A program made the position numbers and the translations under genes. 53,947 nucleotides of DNA. Source: Saccharopolyspora elongata (GTDB lineage: Bacteria > Actinomycetota > Actinomycetes > Mycobacteriales > Pseudonocardiaceae). The notes beneath the pieces were generated by a model. That model saw nothing but the letters and a program-made list of their open reading frames with translations. It ran no database searches and was not told where the DNA came from. The stretch covers positions 1-53,947 of the forward strand of contig NZ_SMKW01000064.1 in assembly GCF_004348985.1 (NCBI RefSeq), written 5' to 3'. How positions within the stretch are numbered: the stretch's first letter is position 1; the number at the start of each line of letters is the position of its first letter. Positions 1-7,601 of the stretch are shown here, one piece after another.

Positions 1-158
1 TGTTGCAGTCGAAGAAGGTCTCACCCACCCACTGGCTGGCGGATCCCCTCATCGAGGGGTTCGCACCGGGGATTGTCGTTGCACGGCTGCGTTGTCGCCA
101 CCAGCGGACCCATTCCGATCAGGCGACCGCGCCTTCCTGGCCGCGCTGCTACACCAGC
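1..158 (+). pseudogene. integrase-type transposase fragment (N-terminal part)
   Basis: In the frame starting at base 2 the end of this stretch reads GDRAFLAALLHQ, which fits the N-terminal region of a common actinobacterial DDE integrase (the family with ADRAFLAALLHRLP followed by MRLLVRPDTVLRWHR). After base 158 the similarity stops abruptly. The same 158 bases recur at 3684-3841 with one mismatch (G129 versus A3812), where the integrase frame runs further. It is a remnant and cannot encode an active enzyme. It may extend left of the window. Confidence 0.5.
1..158 (+). repeat. 158-bp direct repeat, copy 1
   Basis: Matches 3684-3841 at 157 of 158 positions in the same orientation. The two copies bracket a 3.5-kb segment with the TPR-like gene, a TAXI remnant and phoD. 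The left edge is the window edge, so the true length of the repeat is unknown. Confidence 0.9.
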
Positions 159-162
159 GGAT

Positions 163-198
163 CAGCCGGGGAAGCCGACAACTTCCCCGGCAATGCGA
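163..198. repeat. 36-bp hairpin repeat upstream of the TPR-like gene
   Basis: Thirty-five of 36 bases match 1423-1458 in direct orientation (mismatch at 194). Each copy holds a perfect 9-bp inverted repeat, here CCGGGGAAG at 166-174 and CTTCCCCGG at 182-190, around a 7-base loop. The two copies flank the gene at 289-1410. Confidence 0.85.
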
Positions 199-288
199 AA
201 CACCACTTCCGCAATCGCACCAACGCTTCTTCGACGATTGTTGATCGAACTGTCGGCCATTTCTGCCAAGCTGCGCTGCAACGATCCG

Positions 289-1410
289 ATGAAAGGACGC
301 AGCGGCGTGACCGAACAATCCCTGCTGGACGCCCACCGATTGCCACTGCCACTTCCCCCGGACCCCCTGAGCCCGATTCCGGACGAAGTCGAACGCGAAC
401 TGGCCGCCTACCGGGCAGGCGACGTCGCGCAAGCACAGACCTCGCTGAGCACGATCGCCGAATCGGGGCGCACCGCCCTGTCCGGACACGCGGCCATGGC
501 GCTGGCGGGGATCGAACTCGCCGAGAACGGCCTCAGCGCCACCTGCAAGAAGTGGCTGGAACAGGTCGCCTCGGGCGAGGACCCCTGGCTCGGTCCCTTG
601 GCCGTGGTGATGCTCTCCTCGGACTTCGAGAAGCACATCGCAGGACCCGAGCCCCTGCTCAGCAACCTCGCCGACCAGCTCACCGGAGACCTGACGGCCG
701 CCCGGCAGGGATTCGAACAAGCCCTCACCCACCTCGAAGGAGCGTGGGAGAACGAGTCCGAGTACGACGACGATGCCATCAGCGCCATCCTGAACCAGCG
801 GGACATCACCAAACTCCTCTTGGGCAACGTCCTGATCCAGACCGGCGACTCGGCCGCGGCCCGCAAGCCGCTGAGCAGTGCGAGATCGCATTGCGACGGC
901 CTGCTCGCGGCCTACGCGAGCTATCTCGAAGGACACGTGCTCCACGAGCAGGGAGAGAACGAACGCGCGAGCCGGGCGCTCTTCTACGCCGCCGACGAGG
1001 CCCACCCGAGCAGCTCCGGGACCGAGGGACTGCTCCCGTGGGCCTTGATCCGGTACGGCGAGTTCCTGGCGAGCAACCCGTGGCTGGACATCGTCGTCGA
1101 CCAGGTGGAGGAGAACCACACGAGCGAGGGCAGCGTGATCCGGTTCCCCTTCGAATCCGCCCTCACCTTCAAGAAGGTGAGCCAGCCCGCGCTGGCCGAT
1201 ATCGGCCTCCACTTGTTCCCCGCTTCCGCGGACTTCGAACCGGTGCACGCAGCCCTGGAGCGGCTGAGGACCTGGAGCGACGAACGGTACGAACGCGCCC
1301 GCAGACTGACCCTCGTGCTCCACCAATACGTCGACGACTGGCGCAACGAGGAGAAGACGCAAAAACTGGCAGAGCTGTGGGAGAAGCTCGACCTCCCCCA
1401 CCTCCGCTGA
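289..1410 (+). CDS. TPR-like helical repeat protein of unknown function
   Basis: This encodes 373 residues from the ATG at 289 (starting MKGRSGVTEQ). The frame is open further upstream to 73, but that part comes from the integrase repeat and hairpin, so it is not used. The protein is soluble, acidic and helical, with alternating Ala/Leu/Glu stretches such as GHAAMALAGIELAENG and GHVLHEQGENERASRALFYA that look like tetratricopeptide or Sel1-type repeats. No catalytic motif, signal peptide or membrane segment is seen. It stands alone between hairpin repeats, with the downstream copy 12 bases after the stop possibly serving as terminator. A regulatory or scaffolding protein of an accessory locus is possible, but I do not recognise the family. 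Confidence 0.7.
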   Translation: MKGRSGVTEQSLLDAHRLPLPLPPDPLSPIPDEVERELAAYRAGDVAQAQTSLSTIAESGRTALSGHAAMALAGIELAENGLSATCKKWLEQVASGEDPWLGPLAVVMLSSDFEKHIAGPEPLLSNLADQLTGDLTAARQGFEQALTHLEGAWENESEYDDDAISAILNQRDITKLLLGNVLIQTGDSAAARKPLSSARSHCDGLLAAYASYLEGHVLHEQGENERASRALFYAADEAHPSSSGTEGLLPWALIRYGEFLASNPWLDIVVDQVEENHTSEGSVIRFPFESALTFKKVSQPALADIGLHLFPASADFEPVHAALERLRTWSDERYERARRLTLVLHQYVDDWRNEEKTQKLAELWEKLDLPHLR

Positions 1411-1422
1411 ACACCCGCTGAA

Positions 1423-1458
1423 CAGCCGGGGAAGCCGACAACTTCCCCGGCAACGCGA
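1423..1458. repeat. 36-bp hairpin repeat downstream of the TPR-like gene (possible terminator)
   Basis: Second copy of the repeat at 163-198. The perfect 9-bp stem is 1426-1434 with 1442-1450. Its place just after the stop codon at 1410 would suit a terminator, but the identical upstream copy suggests a mobile or recombined sequence. Confidence 0.8.
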
Positions 1459-1461
1459 GCG

Positions 1462-1647
1462 GGACTGAACCCGGGCACCGACATCCAGGCGCAGCGCCTC
1501 GCATTGGGCATGGCGGTGGACGGCATGAAGCCGGGCACTGTGGACGGCCTGTTCTGGTCCGGCGGCCTGCCGACCCCGGAGGTCACCGACCTGACGACAT
1601 CGTTGGTCCCCCGCCACCCAGGAGCAGAACAGGCCCTCGGAGGTTGA
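1462..1647 (+). pseudogene. TAXI-family TRAP solute-binding protein fragment
   Basis: The frame from 1462 to the TGA at 1645-1647 encodes about 61 residues including GLNPGTDIQAQRL, AVDGMKPGTVDGLFWSGGLP and TPEVTDL. The order GLxPxxDIxxxxL, then VDGxKxGxxDxxFWSGGLPTxxVTDL is characteristic of the central part of TAXI-type binding proteins of TRAP transporters. No start, signal peptide or C-terminal half is present and no TRAP permease is nearby, so it is a remnant joined to the hairpin repeat. Confidence 0.6.
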
Positions 1648-1904
1648 CCGTTCGGCGCGGGCGGGTACCCGTGAGTTCGGCGCGCCACAGAAAGACATCA
1701 CTCATGTTCAGTTGCAGCAAGAGCTTGCGGAATGGCTTGCGCGGCGCGTCGGACGACGGCCCGAGCGGCTCTCGACATGCGAATCTTTCGCAGTCCCGTT
1801 CGGGTTGTCCGCCGGAAGTGGTGCGTTGTTCTTCAAGACAACACCGGACTTTCATCGCGCCTGGATAAACCTTGAGCGACGAACGTCGATCTCGGGGAGC
1901 ATCC

Positions 1905-3497
1905 TTGTCTGAACCATCTTCTTCTGTCCCTCGTGGCCAGTCCGGCCGCCATTTGAGTCGCCGCGCGGTGCTTCTGGGCGCCGGGATGACCGGAGCATCG
2001 CTCCTGCTGCCGTCGCAGGGGTTCGCCGCGCCGGCCTTGGTGCGTTCCGGTCGTCCACAGATCAGCCACGGCGTCCAGACCGGTGATGTCTCGGCGTCAA
2101 GTGGGGTCGTGTGGGCCCGAGCCGACCAGCCGGCTCGGATGTTCGTCGAGGTCAGCCCGACCGAGAGTTTCCGCAGCGTAGAACGCGTGCGCGGGCCGAT
2201 CCTGGACCCCAGCCACGATCTGACCGGAAAGGTCCAGCTGCGCAAGCTTCCCGCCGGGCAGGACGTCTTCTACCGCGTCATCCTGGCCGACCCGGACGAT
2301 GACGCGCTCACCGGCGAGCCAGCGTTCGGTCGGCTTCGCACGGCGCCAACCGGAGCTTCCGACATTCGCTTCCTGTGGTCCGCCGACCTCGGTGGCCAGG
2401 GCTGGGGCATCGATCCGTCCCGCGGCGGCTACCGGATCTTCGAATCGATGCGCGCGCTGAACCCGGACTTCTTCATCTGCTCCGGAGACCTGATCTACGC
2501 CGACGGCGTCATCCCGGCCGAGAAGCCGCTCGCCGACGGCACCACGTGGCGCAACATCGTCACACCGGAGAAGTCCAAGGTCGCCGAAACGCTGGACGAG
2601 TACCGCGGCAACTACCGCTACAACCTGCTCGACGAGAACATGCGCCGGTTCAACGCCGAGGTAGCGCAGATCAACTCGTGGGACGATCACGAAGTCGTCA
2701 ACAACTGGTATCCCGGCGAGATCCTCGACGACAGCCGGTACACCGAGAAGCGAGTCGACGTACTGGCCGCGCGGGCGCGCCAGGCCTTCCACGAATACCT
2801 GCCGACCACCATCCGCGGCGATGAGGAAGGCCGCGTCTACAAGGTCAAGCGGTACGGCGAACTGCTCGACGTGTTCGTCATCGACATGCGTTCGTACAAG
2901 GACTCGAATACGCCCGGCCTGGAAACCAAGAGCGACGGTGGCGTTTTCGGACGTCGGCAGCTCGACTGGCTCAGGGACGAACTGCGCGCCTCTCGTGCCA
3001 CCTGGAAGGTCCTGGCCGCGGACCTGCCGATCAGCCTGGTCGTTCCGGACGGCGCCGCGATCGAGGCGATCGGACAGGGCGACCCCGGGGCCCCGTTGGG
3101 CCGGGAGCTGGAGATCGCCGAGCTCCTGTCCTTCGCCAAGCGCCACCACATCACCGGCATGGTGTGGGTCACCGGCGACGTGCACTACACCGCCGCGCAC
3201 CACTACCACCCGTCCCGCGCGAGCTTCACCGACTTCGATCCGTTCTGGGAGTTCGTCTCCGGCCCGCTCAACGCGGCGGTCGGCGTTGCCCCGCAACCGA
3301 ATCGGGTCGACCCCACGTTCGGCCCCGAGGTCGTCTACTCCAAGGCAGCGCCCTCACAGCAGGTCGGCAACCCCGGCTTCGGGTACCAGTTCTTCGGCGA
3401 GGTCGCCATCGACCACGCCACCCGTGCCATGACGGTCCGGCTCCGCGACATCGACGGGATCGTCCTCCACACGATCGAACTCGCGCCGCCGGAGTAA
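1905..3497 (+). CDS. phoD: Tat-exported PhoD-family alkaline phosphatase
   Basis: This is a phosphodiesterase/phosphatase releasing phosphate from organic phosphoesters outside the membrane. The product is about 530 residues, usual for PhoD. A twin-arginine signal (SRRAVLLGAGMTGASLLLP) is followed by a PhoD N-terminal domain (HGVQTGDVSASSGVVWARAD) and a metallophosphatase core with SGDLIYADG, NSWDDHEVVNNW and VTGDVHYTAAHHY, which provide the metal ligands. I chose the TTG at 1905 because GGGGAG lies at a good distance upstream; another in-frame TTG is at 1872 without a clear Shine-Dalgarno. Monocistronic. A Pho box was not evident. Confidence 0.9.
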   Translation: MSEPSSSVPRGQSGRHLSRRAVLLGAGMTGASLLLPSQGFAAPALVRSGRPQISHGVQTGDVSASSGVVWARADQPARMFVEVSPTESFRSVERVRGPILDPSHDLTGKVQLRKLPAGQDVFYRVILADPDDDALTGEPAFGRLRTAPTGASDIRFLWSADLGGQGWGIDPSRGGYRIFESMRALNPDFFICSGDLIYADGVIPAEKPLADGTTWRNIVTPEKSKVAETLDEYRGNYRYNLLDENMRRFNAEVAQINSWDDHEVVNNWYPGEILDDSRYTEKRVDVLAARARQAFHEYLPTTIRGDEEGRVYKVKRYGELLDVFVIDMRSYKDSNTPGLETKSDGGVFGRRQLDWLRDELRASRATWKVLAADLPISLVVPDGAAIEAIGQGDPGAPLGRELEIAELLSFAKRHHITGMVWVTGDVHYTAAHHYHPSRASFTDFDPFWEFVSGPLNAAVGVAPQPNRVDPTFGPEVVYSKAAPSQQVGNPGFGYQFFGEVAIDHATRAMTVRLRDIDGIVLHTIELAPPE

Positions 3498-3532
3498 ACC
3501 GCTCCGCAACCGGCAGGGCTCCCGAGCGGACG

Positions 3533-3545
3533 CCCCCCCCCCCCC
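3533..3545 (+). repeat. 13-base poly-C tract
   Basis: An uninterrupted run of 13 C bases 36 bases after the phoD stop. Such homopolymers are prone to length variation and to sequencing or assembly error. Confidence 0.9.
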
Positions 3546-3683
3546 GGTTGCATCAGAGGTTCACGCGGCGATGGCCGTCCCCCTGGCTCGGCAATGGGAT
3601 GTTGTCGCCAAATGTGGACTCCTGCCGACCTTCGGGGCATTGGCAGGAGCCCGTGGCGGCTCCGGGTTTTCAGAACCATCCGT

Positions 3684-3841
3684 TGTTGCAGTCGAAGAAG
3701 GTCTCACCCACCCACTGGCTGGCGGATCCCCTCATCGAGGGGTTCGCACCGGGGATTGTCGTTGCACGGCTGCGTTGTCGCCACCAGCGGACCCATTCCG
3801 ATCAGGCGACCACGCCTTCCTGGCCGCGCTGCTACACCAGC
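3684..3841 (+). repeat. 158-bp direct repeat, copy 2
   Basis: Second copy of bases 1-158, one mismatch. Here it continues in frame into more integrase sequence, so this copy is closer to the original context. Confidence 0.9.
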
Positions 3842-3967
3842 TGCCAACGCACGTGCTGCACCGGATGCGGTTGCTGGTCCGGCGCGTCTCCAGCACCTGG
3901 GCGGACTTCCTGCGCTCCCGAGCAAACGCACTCCTCGCATGCGACTTCTTCGAAACGTTGACGTCCT

Positions 3968-3988
3968 CCCCACGGCTAAAGCCGGGGG
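3968..3988. repeat. possible IS200/IS605-type end hairpin
   Basis: The sequence CCCC-A-CGGCTAAAGCCG-GGGG forms a small imperfect hairpin closely resembling the subterminal palindromes of IS200/IS605-family elements in actinomycetes (CGGCTAAAGCCG core). No TnpA or TnpB frame is attached, so at most a solitary end is left. Confidence 0.35.
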
Positions 3989-4161
3989 ATTCCAACCAGC
4001 GCTAACGCCGGATCACCTTGTCCGGGCGCGCTTGTACGTACTCGCGGCGGAGTTGTCGGAGGGGCAGCAACCTGTGGCCTGGCTGGCAGGAGGGCTGTGT
4101 GGGGTTCACCGGGCTGCGTGCGCATCCTGCCGAAGGGTGTCCCAGCGGGCGGCATGTGGGT

Positions 4162-4659
4162 TCAACGGGTGAGGAACTGGGGGCATCGGTACGGCCCCAC
4201 CGTGCGGTTGGGGCCGACGAGGGTGACCTGGACTTCGTCGGGGCGGGTCCCGTGCAGGAGGGATTCGGCACGGGCCAGGGTGCAGACCACTTGCCCGGTG
4301 AAAATGCCCGGGGAGGTTTCGACTGGTGTGTCGGGCAGTTCGACGGTGACCTGGCCTCGGTCGGAGGTCGCGTGGAGTTCCTGGTCGTCCCGCAAGAGGG
4401 TCGACAGCCCACTGTGCAGCTCGGTCTCGTTGGGGCCGCCAAGGAGCAGTTTGATGGCCACGCGGAGATCGTTGATCTCCACGCCGGGGCGCGCTACGCC
4501 ACGCAGCCCGGAGTCGGAGGCGAAGTACACGCGCATGCCCTGGGGAAGGCCGGTGGCCGGTTCGCCGGCACCGAGTACGTCGGTGGGCTGGACGCCACAG
4601 CCGGCGAGTGCTGCGACGAAGGGGGCGACGGCAGCCAGGACTGCGCGACTGCGGATCAC
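4162..4659 (-). CDS. GerMN-like lipoprotein of the two-component operon
   Basis: This is a 165-residue secreted lipoprotein: the signal MIRSRAVLAAVAPFVAALAG ends in a lipobox (LAGC, Cys at about 21). The mature part (GLRGVARPGVEINDLRVAIK, then LLLGGPNETELHSGLSTLL) resembles the GerMN domain found in LpqB-type lipoproteins. Its ATG overlaps the kinase stop by four bases (ATGA), so it is the third gene of the regulator-kinase-lipoprotein operon. By analogy with MtrAB-LpqB and CseA, it probably modulates the kinase from outside the membrane; that role is inferred. Confidence 0.8.
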   Translation of the reverse strand: MIRSRAVLAAVAPFVAALAGCGVQPTDVLGAGEPATGLPQGMRVYFASDSGLRGVARPGVEINDLRVAIKLLLGGPNETELHSGLSTLLRDDQELHATSDRGQVTVELPDTPVETSPGIFTGQVVCTLARAESLLHGTRPDEVQVTLVGPNRTVGPYRCPQFLTR

Positions 4660-6164
4660 GGTGTTCCTTCCACGTGGCGGGGCAGGCGCAGGGTGAACAC
4701 GGCGCCGCCTTCGAGACCGTTGTCAGCGTGGATCGTTCCACCGTGGAGGTGGGCGTTCTCCTGGGCGATGGCCATGCCCAGGCCGCTGCCTTCGGATCGG
4801 GTGCGTGCGGTGTCGGCTTTGTAGAAGCGGTCGAACACGTGCCGGATGACCTCCGGGTTGAGCCCCGGTCCGTGGTCGGTGACCTCGATGGTGATCTCCG
4901 CGTCGGATGCGCGCAGCGTGACGGTGACGGGGGGCGCACCGTGGCGCAGGGCGTTGCCGACCAGGTTGGCCACGATCACGTCCAAGCGGCGGCGGTCGAG
5001 CAGAGCGCGGACGCTCTCGTCGGGTAGGTCGGTGTGGACATCGTCATGCCAGCCGCGGACGGTGAGGGTGGAGCAGATCGTGTCGCCGACGTCGATCTCA
5101 CTGCGATTGGGGTGGATGGCTTTGGCGTCGAACCGGGAGATTTCGATGAGGTCGTCGACGAGTCGTGCCAGCTTGGCGGTTTCCGCGCTGACGGTGCGCA
5201 TCGCGGTCGCGCTGTCTGGCGGGAGCTGGTCGGCTTCTTCGTCGAGCACGTTGGACACGATGGTCATCGCGGTGAGTGGCGTGCGCAGCTCATGGGAGAC
5301 GTCCGCGGCGAACCTGCGTGCCGTGGCCTCCTGCTCGCGCAGGTCGGTGACGCTGGTCTGCAGGGCTTGGGCGGTGGCATTGAAGGTGTGCGCCAGGTCG
5401 GCCAGTTCGTCGCGGCCGGTCGGCTGGGCTCGGGCACCGAGTTCTCCGGCGGCGAGCCTGCGGGTGGCGTCGCCCAGGTTCCGCACCGGGCGCAGGACGG
5501 TGCGTGCGGCGAGCAGAGCCAGGACGGCGGCGAGGATGATGACGGGGATCGTGCCGTTGCGGACCGTGCGCAGCAGGTCGCTGACGTCGCGTTCCTCGTC
5601 CTGGAGGGACACGATGGCGTAGACCTCGAGTCCGGACGTGCGGTGGGATTCCTCGAAGGTGACCGGGGTGCCGAGTACCAGCCAGGGCCGCCCATCCTTT
5701 GTGATGCGTTGGACGTTGAGTCGGTCCCCCGTCCGGACAGCGGCTCGCATGGTGGGCGTGATGCGCGATTCGTCCGCCCCGGGACGGGACGATGCGGTGA
5801 GGCCCTGGTAGCCGACGATGACGTCGGCATCGCGGAGACCGGCCTGGGACACGTCACCGGCGAAGCGCTTGAGCGTCTGCCGGCTGGGGGGAACGTCGAA
5901 TTCCCGTGCGAGGCCGCTGACGCGCTGTCGGAAGTCCTGTTCGAGCGCGGTTTGGGTGCGGGTCACGATGAAGCTCCGCGACTCGTGGTACGCCAGGGCG
6001 GTGGCCGTGACCGCGCTCAGCGCTGCGACCAGCACGAAAGCGGCTATCAGCCGGGTGCGCAGGCTTCCGAGCAGCGGCATCGCCCGGTTCGTCACCTGGA
6101 CTGCCTGCCTGGAGCGGATGCGTGCACGTGGGCGGAGTCCTCGACGGGAATCGAACCGGCTCAT
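4656..6164 (-). CDS. sensor histidine kinase (AfsQ2-like)
   Basis: The 502-residue membrane kinase phosphorylates the adjacent response regulator. It has an N-terminal membrane segment (RLIAAFVLVAALSAVTATAL), an extracytoplasmic sensor of about 150 residues, a second membrane helix (GTIPVIILAAVLALLAA), a HAMP region (RRLAAGELGARAQ), a HisKA box with the phospho-accepting His in FAADVSHELRTPLTA, and HATPase motifs (NLVGNALRHG, DHGPGLNPE, GSGLGMAIA). The ATG at 6164 overlaps the regulator stop (ATGA); the same frame is open further upstream only as an overlap artefact. The gene sits between its regulator and a lipoprotein gene, an arrangement seen in envelope-stress systems. Confidence 0.93.
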   Translation of the reverse strand: MSRFDSRRGLRPRARIRSRQAVQVTNRAMPLLGSLRTRLIAAFVLVAALSAVTATALAYHESRSFIVTRTQTALEQDFRQRVSGLAREFDVPPSRQTLKRFAGDVSQAGLRDADVIVGYQGLTASSRPGADESRITPTMRAAVRTGDRLNVQRITKDGRPWLVLGTPVTFEESHRTSGLEVYAIVSLQDEERDVSDLLRTVRNGTIPVIILAAVLALLAARTVLRPVRNLGDATRRLAAGELGARAQPTGRDELADLAHTFNATAQALQTSVTDLREQEATARRFAADVSHELRTPLTAMTIVSNVLDEEADQLPPDSATAMRTVSAETAKLARLVDDLIEISRFDAKAIHPNRSEIDVGDTICSTLTVRGWHDDVHTDLPDESVRALLDRRRLDVIVANLVGNALRHGAPPVTVTLRASDAEITIEVTDHGPGLNPEVIRHVFDRFYKADTARTRSEGSGLGMAIAQENAHLHGGTIHADNGLEGGAVFTLRLPRHVEGTP

Positions 6165-6847
6165 GGCCGTCCGAAGCGGTAGCCGAACCCGCGCACGGTC
6201 TGGATGTAGCGGGGTTGTGCGGGGATGTCCTCGATCTTGGTGCGCAGCCGTCTGACGCAGGCGTCGACCAGCCGGGAGTCGCCCAGGAAGCCGTGCTCCC
6301 ACACCAAGTCGAGGAGCTGTTCGCGACTGAGGACCCGGCCGGATGCACCGGAGAGCTCCAGCAACAGCCGCAGTTCGGTGGGCGGCAGCACGATCGGCGT
6401 GCCGTGTTTGGTGACGGTCAGCGCGGCCCGGTCGATCACCAGACCGTCGAGCTCGGTGGTGTCGGTGCGGGCCGGTTCGACGCGACGGAGCACGGCGCGG
6501 ATTCGCGCCTCCAGCACGCGGGCGGTGATCGGTTTCACGACGTAGTCGTCGGCGCCCGCCTCGAGGCCGCTGACGATGTCGAGGTCGTCGCCGCGGGCGG
6601 TGAGCATGATGATCGGCGTCGCGCCCAGGGCCCGGGTGCGGCGGCACACCTCGAAGCCGTCCATACCGGGCAGCATCAGGTCGAGCACCACGATCTCGAT
6701 CTGGTTTCCGACGGGCCGTGAGCGCAGCAGGGCCAGTCCTTCCTCACCGGTGCCGACCGCGTGTACGTGGTGGTTGTGCCGGCGCAGGACGAGTTCGATG
6801 CCGTTTCGCACGGAGTGGTCGTCTTCGATGAGCAGGACGTGCGGCAT
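6161..6847 (-). CDS. OmpR-family response regulator (AfsQ1-like)
   Basis: This is a 228-residue DNA-binding regulator. The receiver domain has the acidic pair in LLIEDD, the phospho-acceptor Asp in VVLDLMLPGMDG and the Lys in DDYVVKP; the C-terminal winged helix has LPPTELRLLLEL, DSRLVDACVRRLR and TVRGFGYRF. Residue patterns such as LVIDRAALTVTK and GDSRLVDACV match Streptomyces AfsQ1 more closely than CseB, MtrA or PhoP. Start chosen at 6847 (MPHVLLIEDD); an in-frame ATG at 6865 would add six residues. It is divergent from an efflux operon across a 103-bp region that holds a possible AfsQ1-type site. Confidence 0.92.
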   Translation of the reverse strand: MPHVLLIEDDHSVRNGIELVLRRHNHHVHAVGTGEEGLALLRSRPVGNQIEIVVLDLMLPGMDGFEVCRRTRALGATPIIMLTARGDDLDIVSGLEAGADDYVVKPITARVLEARIRAVLRRVEPARTDTTELDGLVIDRAALTVTKHGTPIVLPPTELRLLLELSGASGRVLSREQLLDLVWEHGFLGDSRLVDACVRRLRTKIEDIPAQPRYIQTVRGFGYRFGRP

Positions 6848-6889
6848 GACGCCCATTATGGGCACGACGACCTGCGTCCTCCGATCTTT

Positions 6890-6905
6890 GTTACGTGCTC
6901 ATCAC
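6890..6905 (+). promoter_or_regulatory. candidate response-regulator site in divergent promoter
   Basis: GTTAC-N6-ATCAC at 6890-6905 fits, with one mismatch, the GTnAC-N6-GTnAC pattern I recall for AfsQ1 of Streptomyces. It lies midway between the regulator start at 6847 and the lipoprotein start at 6951, where it could control both. This is pattern matching only. Confidence 0.4.
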
Positions 6906-6950
6906 ACCGTCATGGAGGTGCCATCACATCGGGCCGCGAGGGTGAATCCC

Positions 6951-7601
6951 ATGACCCGATTCGACGGCGCGAGCCGCAAGCCCCCCGGCCTGCGTGCTGC
7001 GACCCTGATCACCGCTGCCCTTGCCGTGCTTCTGACCGCATGCGGCGGGCAGGACCAGCCCGGCGACGGAATCGCCTCGGCCGGCGACCCGCCGCCCGCT
7101 TCCCCGGCAGCGGGGGAGCCGGCCCCGGCTGGCCGGCAGGGCGGCAAGAGCGCCTTCTTCGACGCGCAGCTCAAGTACGTGCAGTGCATGCGAAGGAACG
7201 GTATCGAGGACTGGCCGGATCCCAAGCTGAGCGGCTATTCCGACTGGTCGAAGATCCAGGTCGTCCAGGCAAGGCTGCAGTCCGGGCCGAACGCCCGGCA
7301 GGGCCAGGACAAGCTCACTGAAGCCATGAGGACCTGCATGCCGGAGATGCAGGCGGCGGATGCGCTTGAACCCCAGCGGGACGCCCAGCAGGAGTACGAG
7401 TCGATGTTGGAGCACGCCAAGTGCATGCGTAACAACGGCGTGTCCGCCTTCACCAATCCCACGATGCAGGGCGGCCAGGTCATACCCGGTGGCGACGCGA
7501 ATCCCACCGGCATGTCGATCGATCAGGACTCGCCCGCCTACAAGCAGGCTCGCGAGGCGTGCAAGGACAAGCTGCTCGACGGTCTGGACGGCATGCAGTG
7601 A
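6951..7601 (+). CDS. secreted lipoprotein of the efflux operon
   Basis: The product is 216 residues from the ATG at 6951, which is preceded by GAGGG. The signal ATLITAALAVLLTACGG carries a lipobox (LTAC), followed by a low-complexity Pro/Ala/Gly linker. The mature part has two similar cysteine-containing segments, KYVQCMRRNGIEDWPDP and EHAKCMRNNGVSAFTNP, each followed by a second Cys (RTCMPEM, REACKDK), so it looks like an internal duplication with possible disulfides. I know this type as a conserved companion of actinobacterial MacB-like efflux operons, without assigned function. Its TGA overlaps the GTG of the next gene (GTGA), implying translational coupling. Confidence 0.85.
   Translation: MTRFDGASRKPPGLRAATLITAALAVLLTACGGQDQPGDGIASAGDPPPASPAAGEPAPAGRQGGKSAFFDAQLKYVQCMRRNGIEDWPDPKLSGYSDWSKIQVVQARLQSGPNARQGQDKLTEAMRTCMPEMQAADALEPQRDAQQEYESMLEHAKCMRNNGVSAFTNPTMQGGQVIPGGDANPTGMSIDQDSPAYKQAREACKDKLLDGLDGMQ

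Larger units (their letters stand above)
3684..4005 (+). pseudogene. internally deleted integrase-type transposase remnant
   Basis: The frame reads GDHAFLAALLHQLPTHVL and HRMRLLV (N-terminal part of an actinobacterial DDE integrase) and passes directly into RRVSSTWADFLRSRANALL and ACDFFETLT, which in full-length members lies about 100 residues later at the start of the catalytic core. The helix-turn-helix linker between them is deleted, and the frame ends shortly after the first acidic region. An IS200/IS605-like hairpin end follows at 3968-3988. The product is certainly inactive. Confidence 0.65.

Noticed and set aside
73..288. N-terminal extension of the TPR-like protein back to 73
   Set aside because: The extra 72 codons are read from the integrase repeat and the hairpin repeat in a different frame from the integrase, so they are not genuine coding sequence.
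2097..3296. Long minus-strand open frame opposite phoD
   Set aside because: Shadow of the GC-rich coding strand; composition is low in normal amino acid balance and no motif is found. The same holds for other long antisense frames, for example opposite the Mo hydroxylase (41760-44204) and PhoD.
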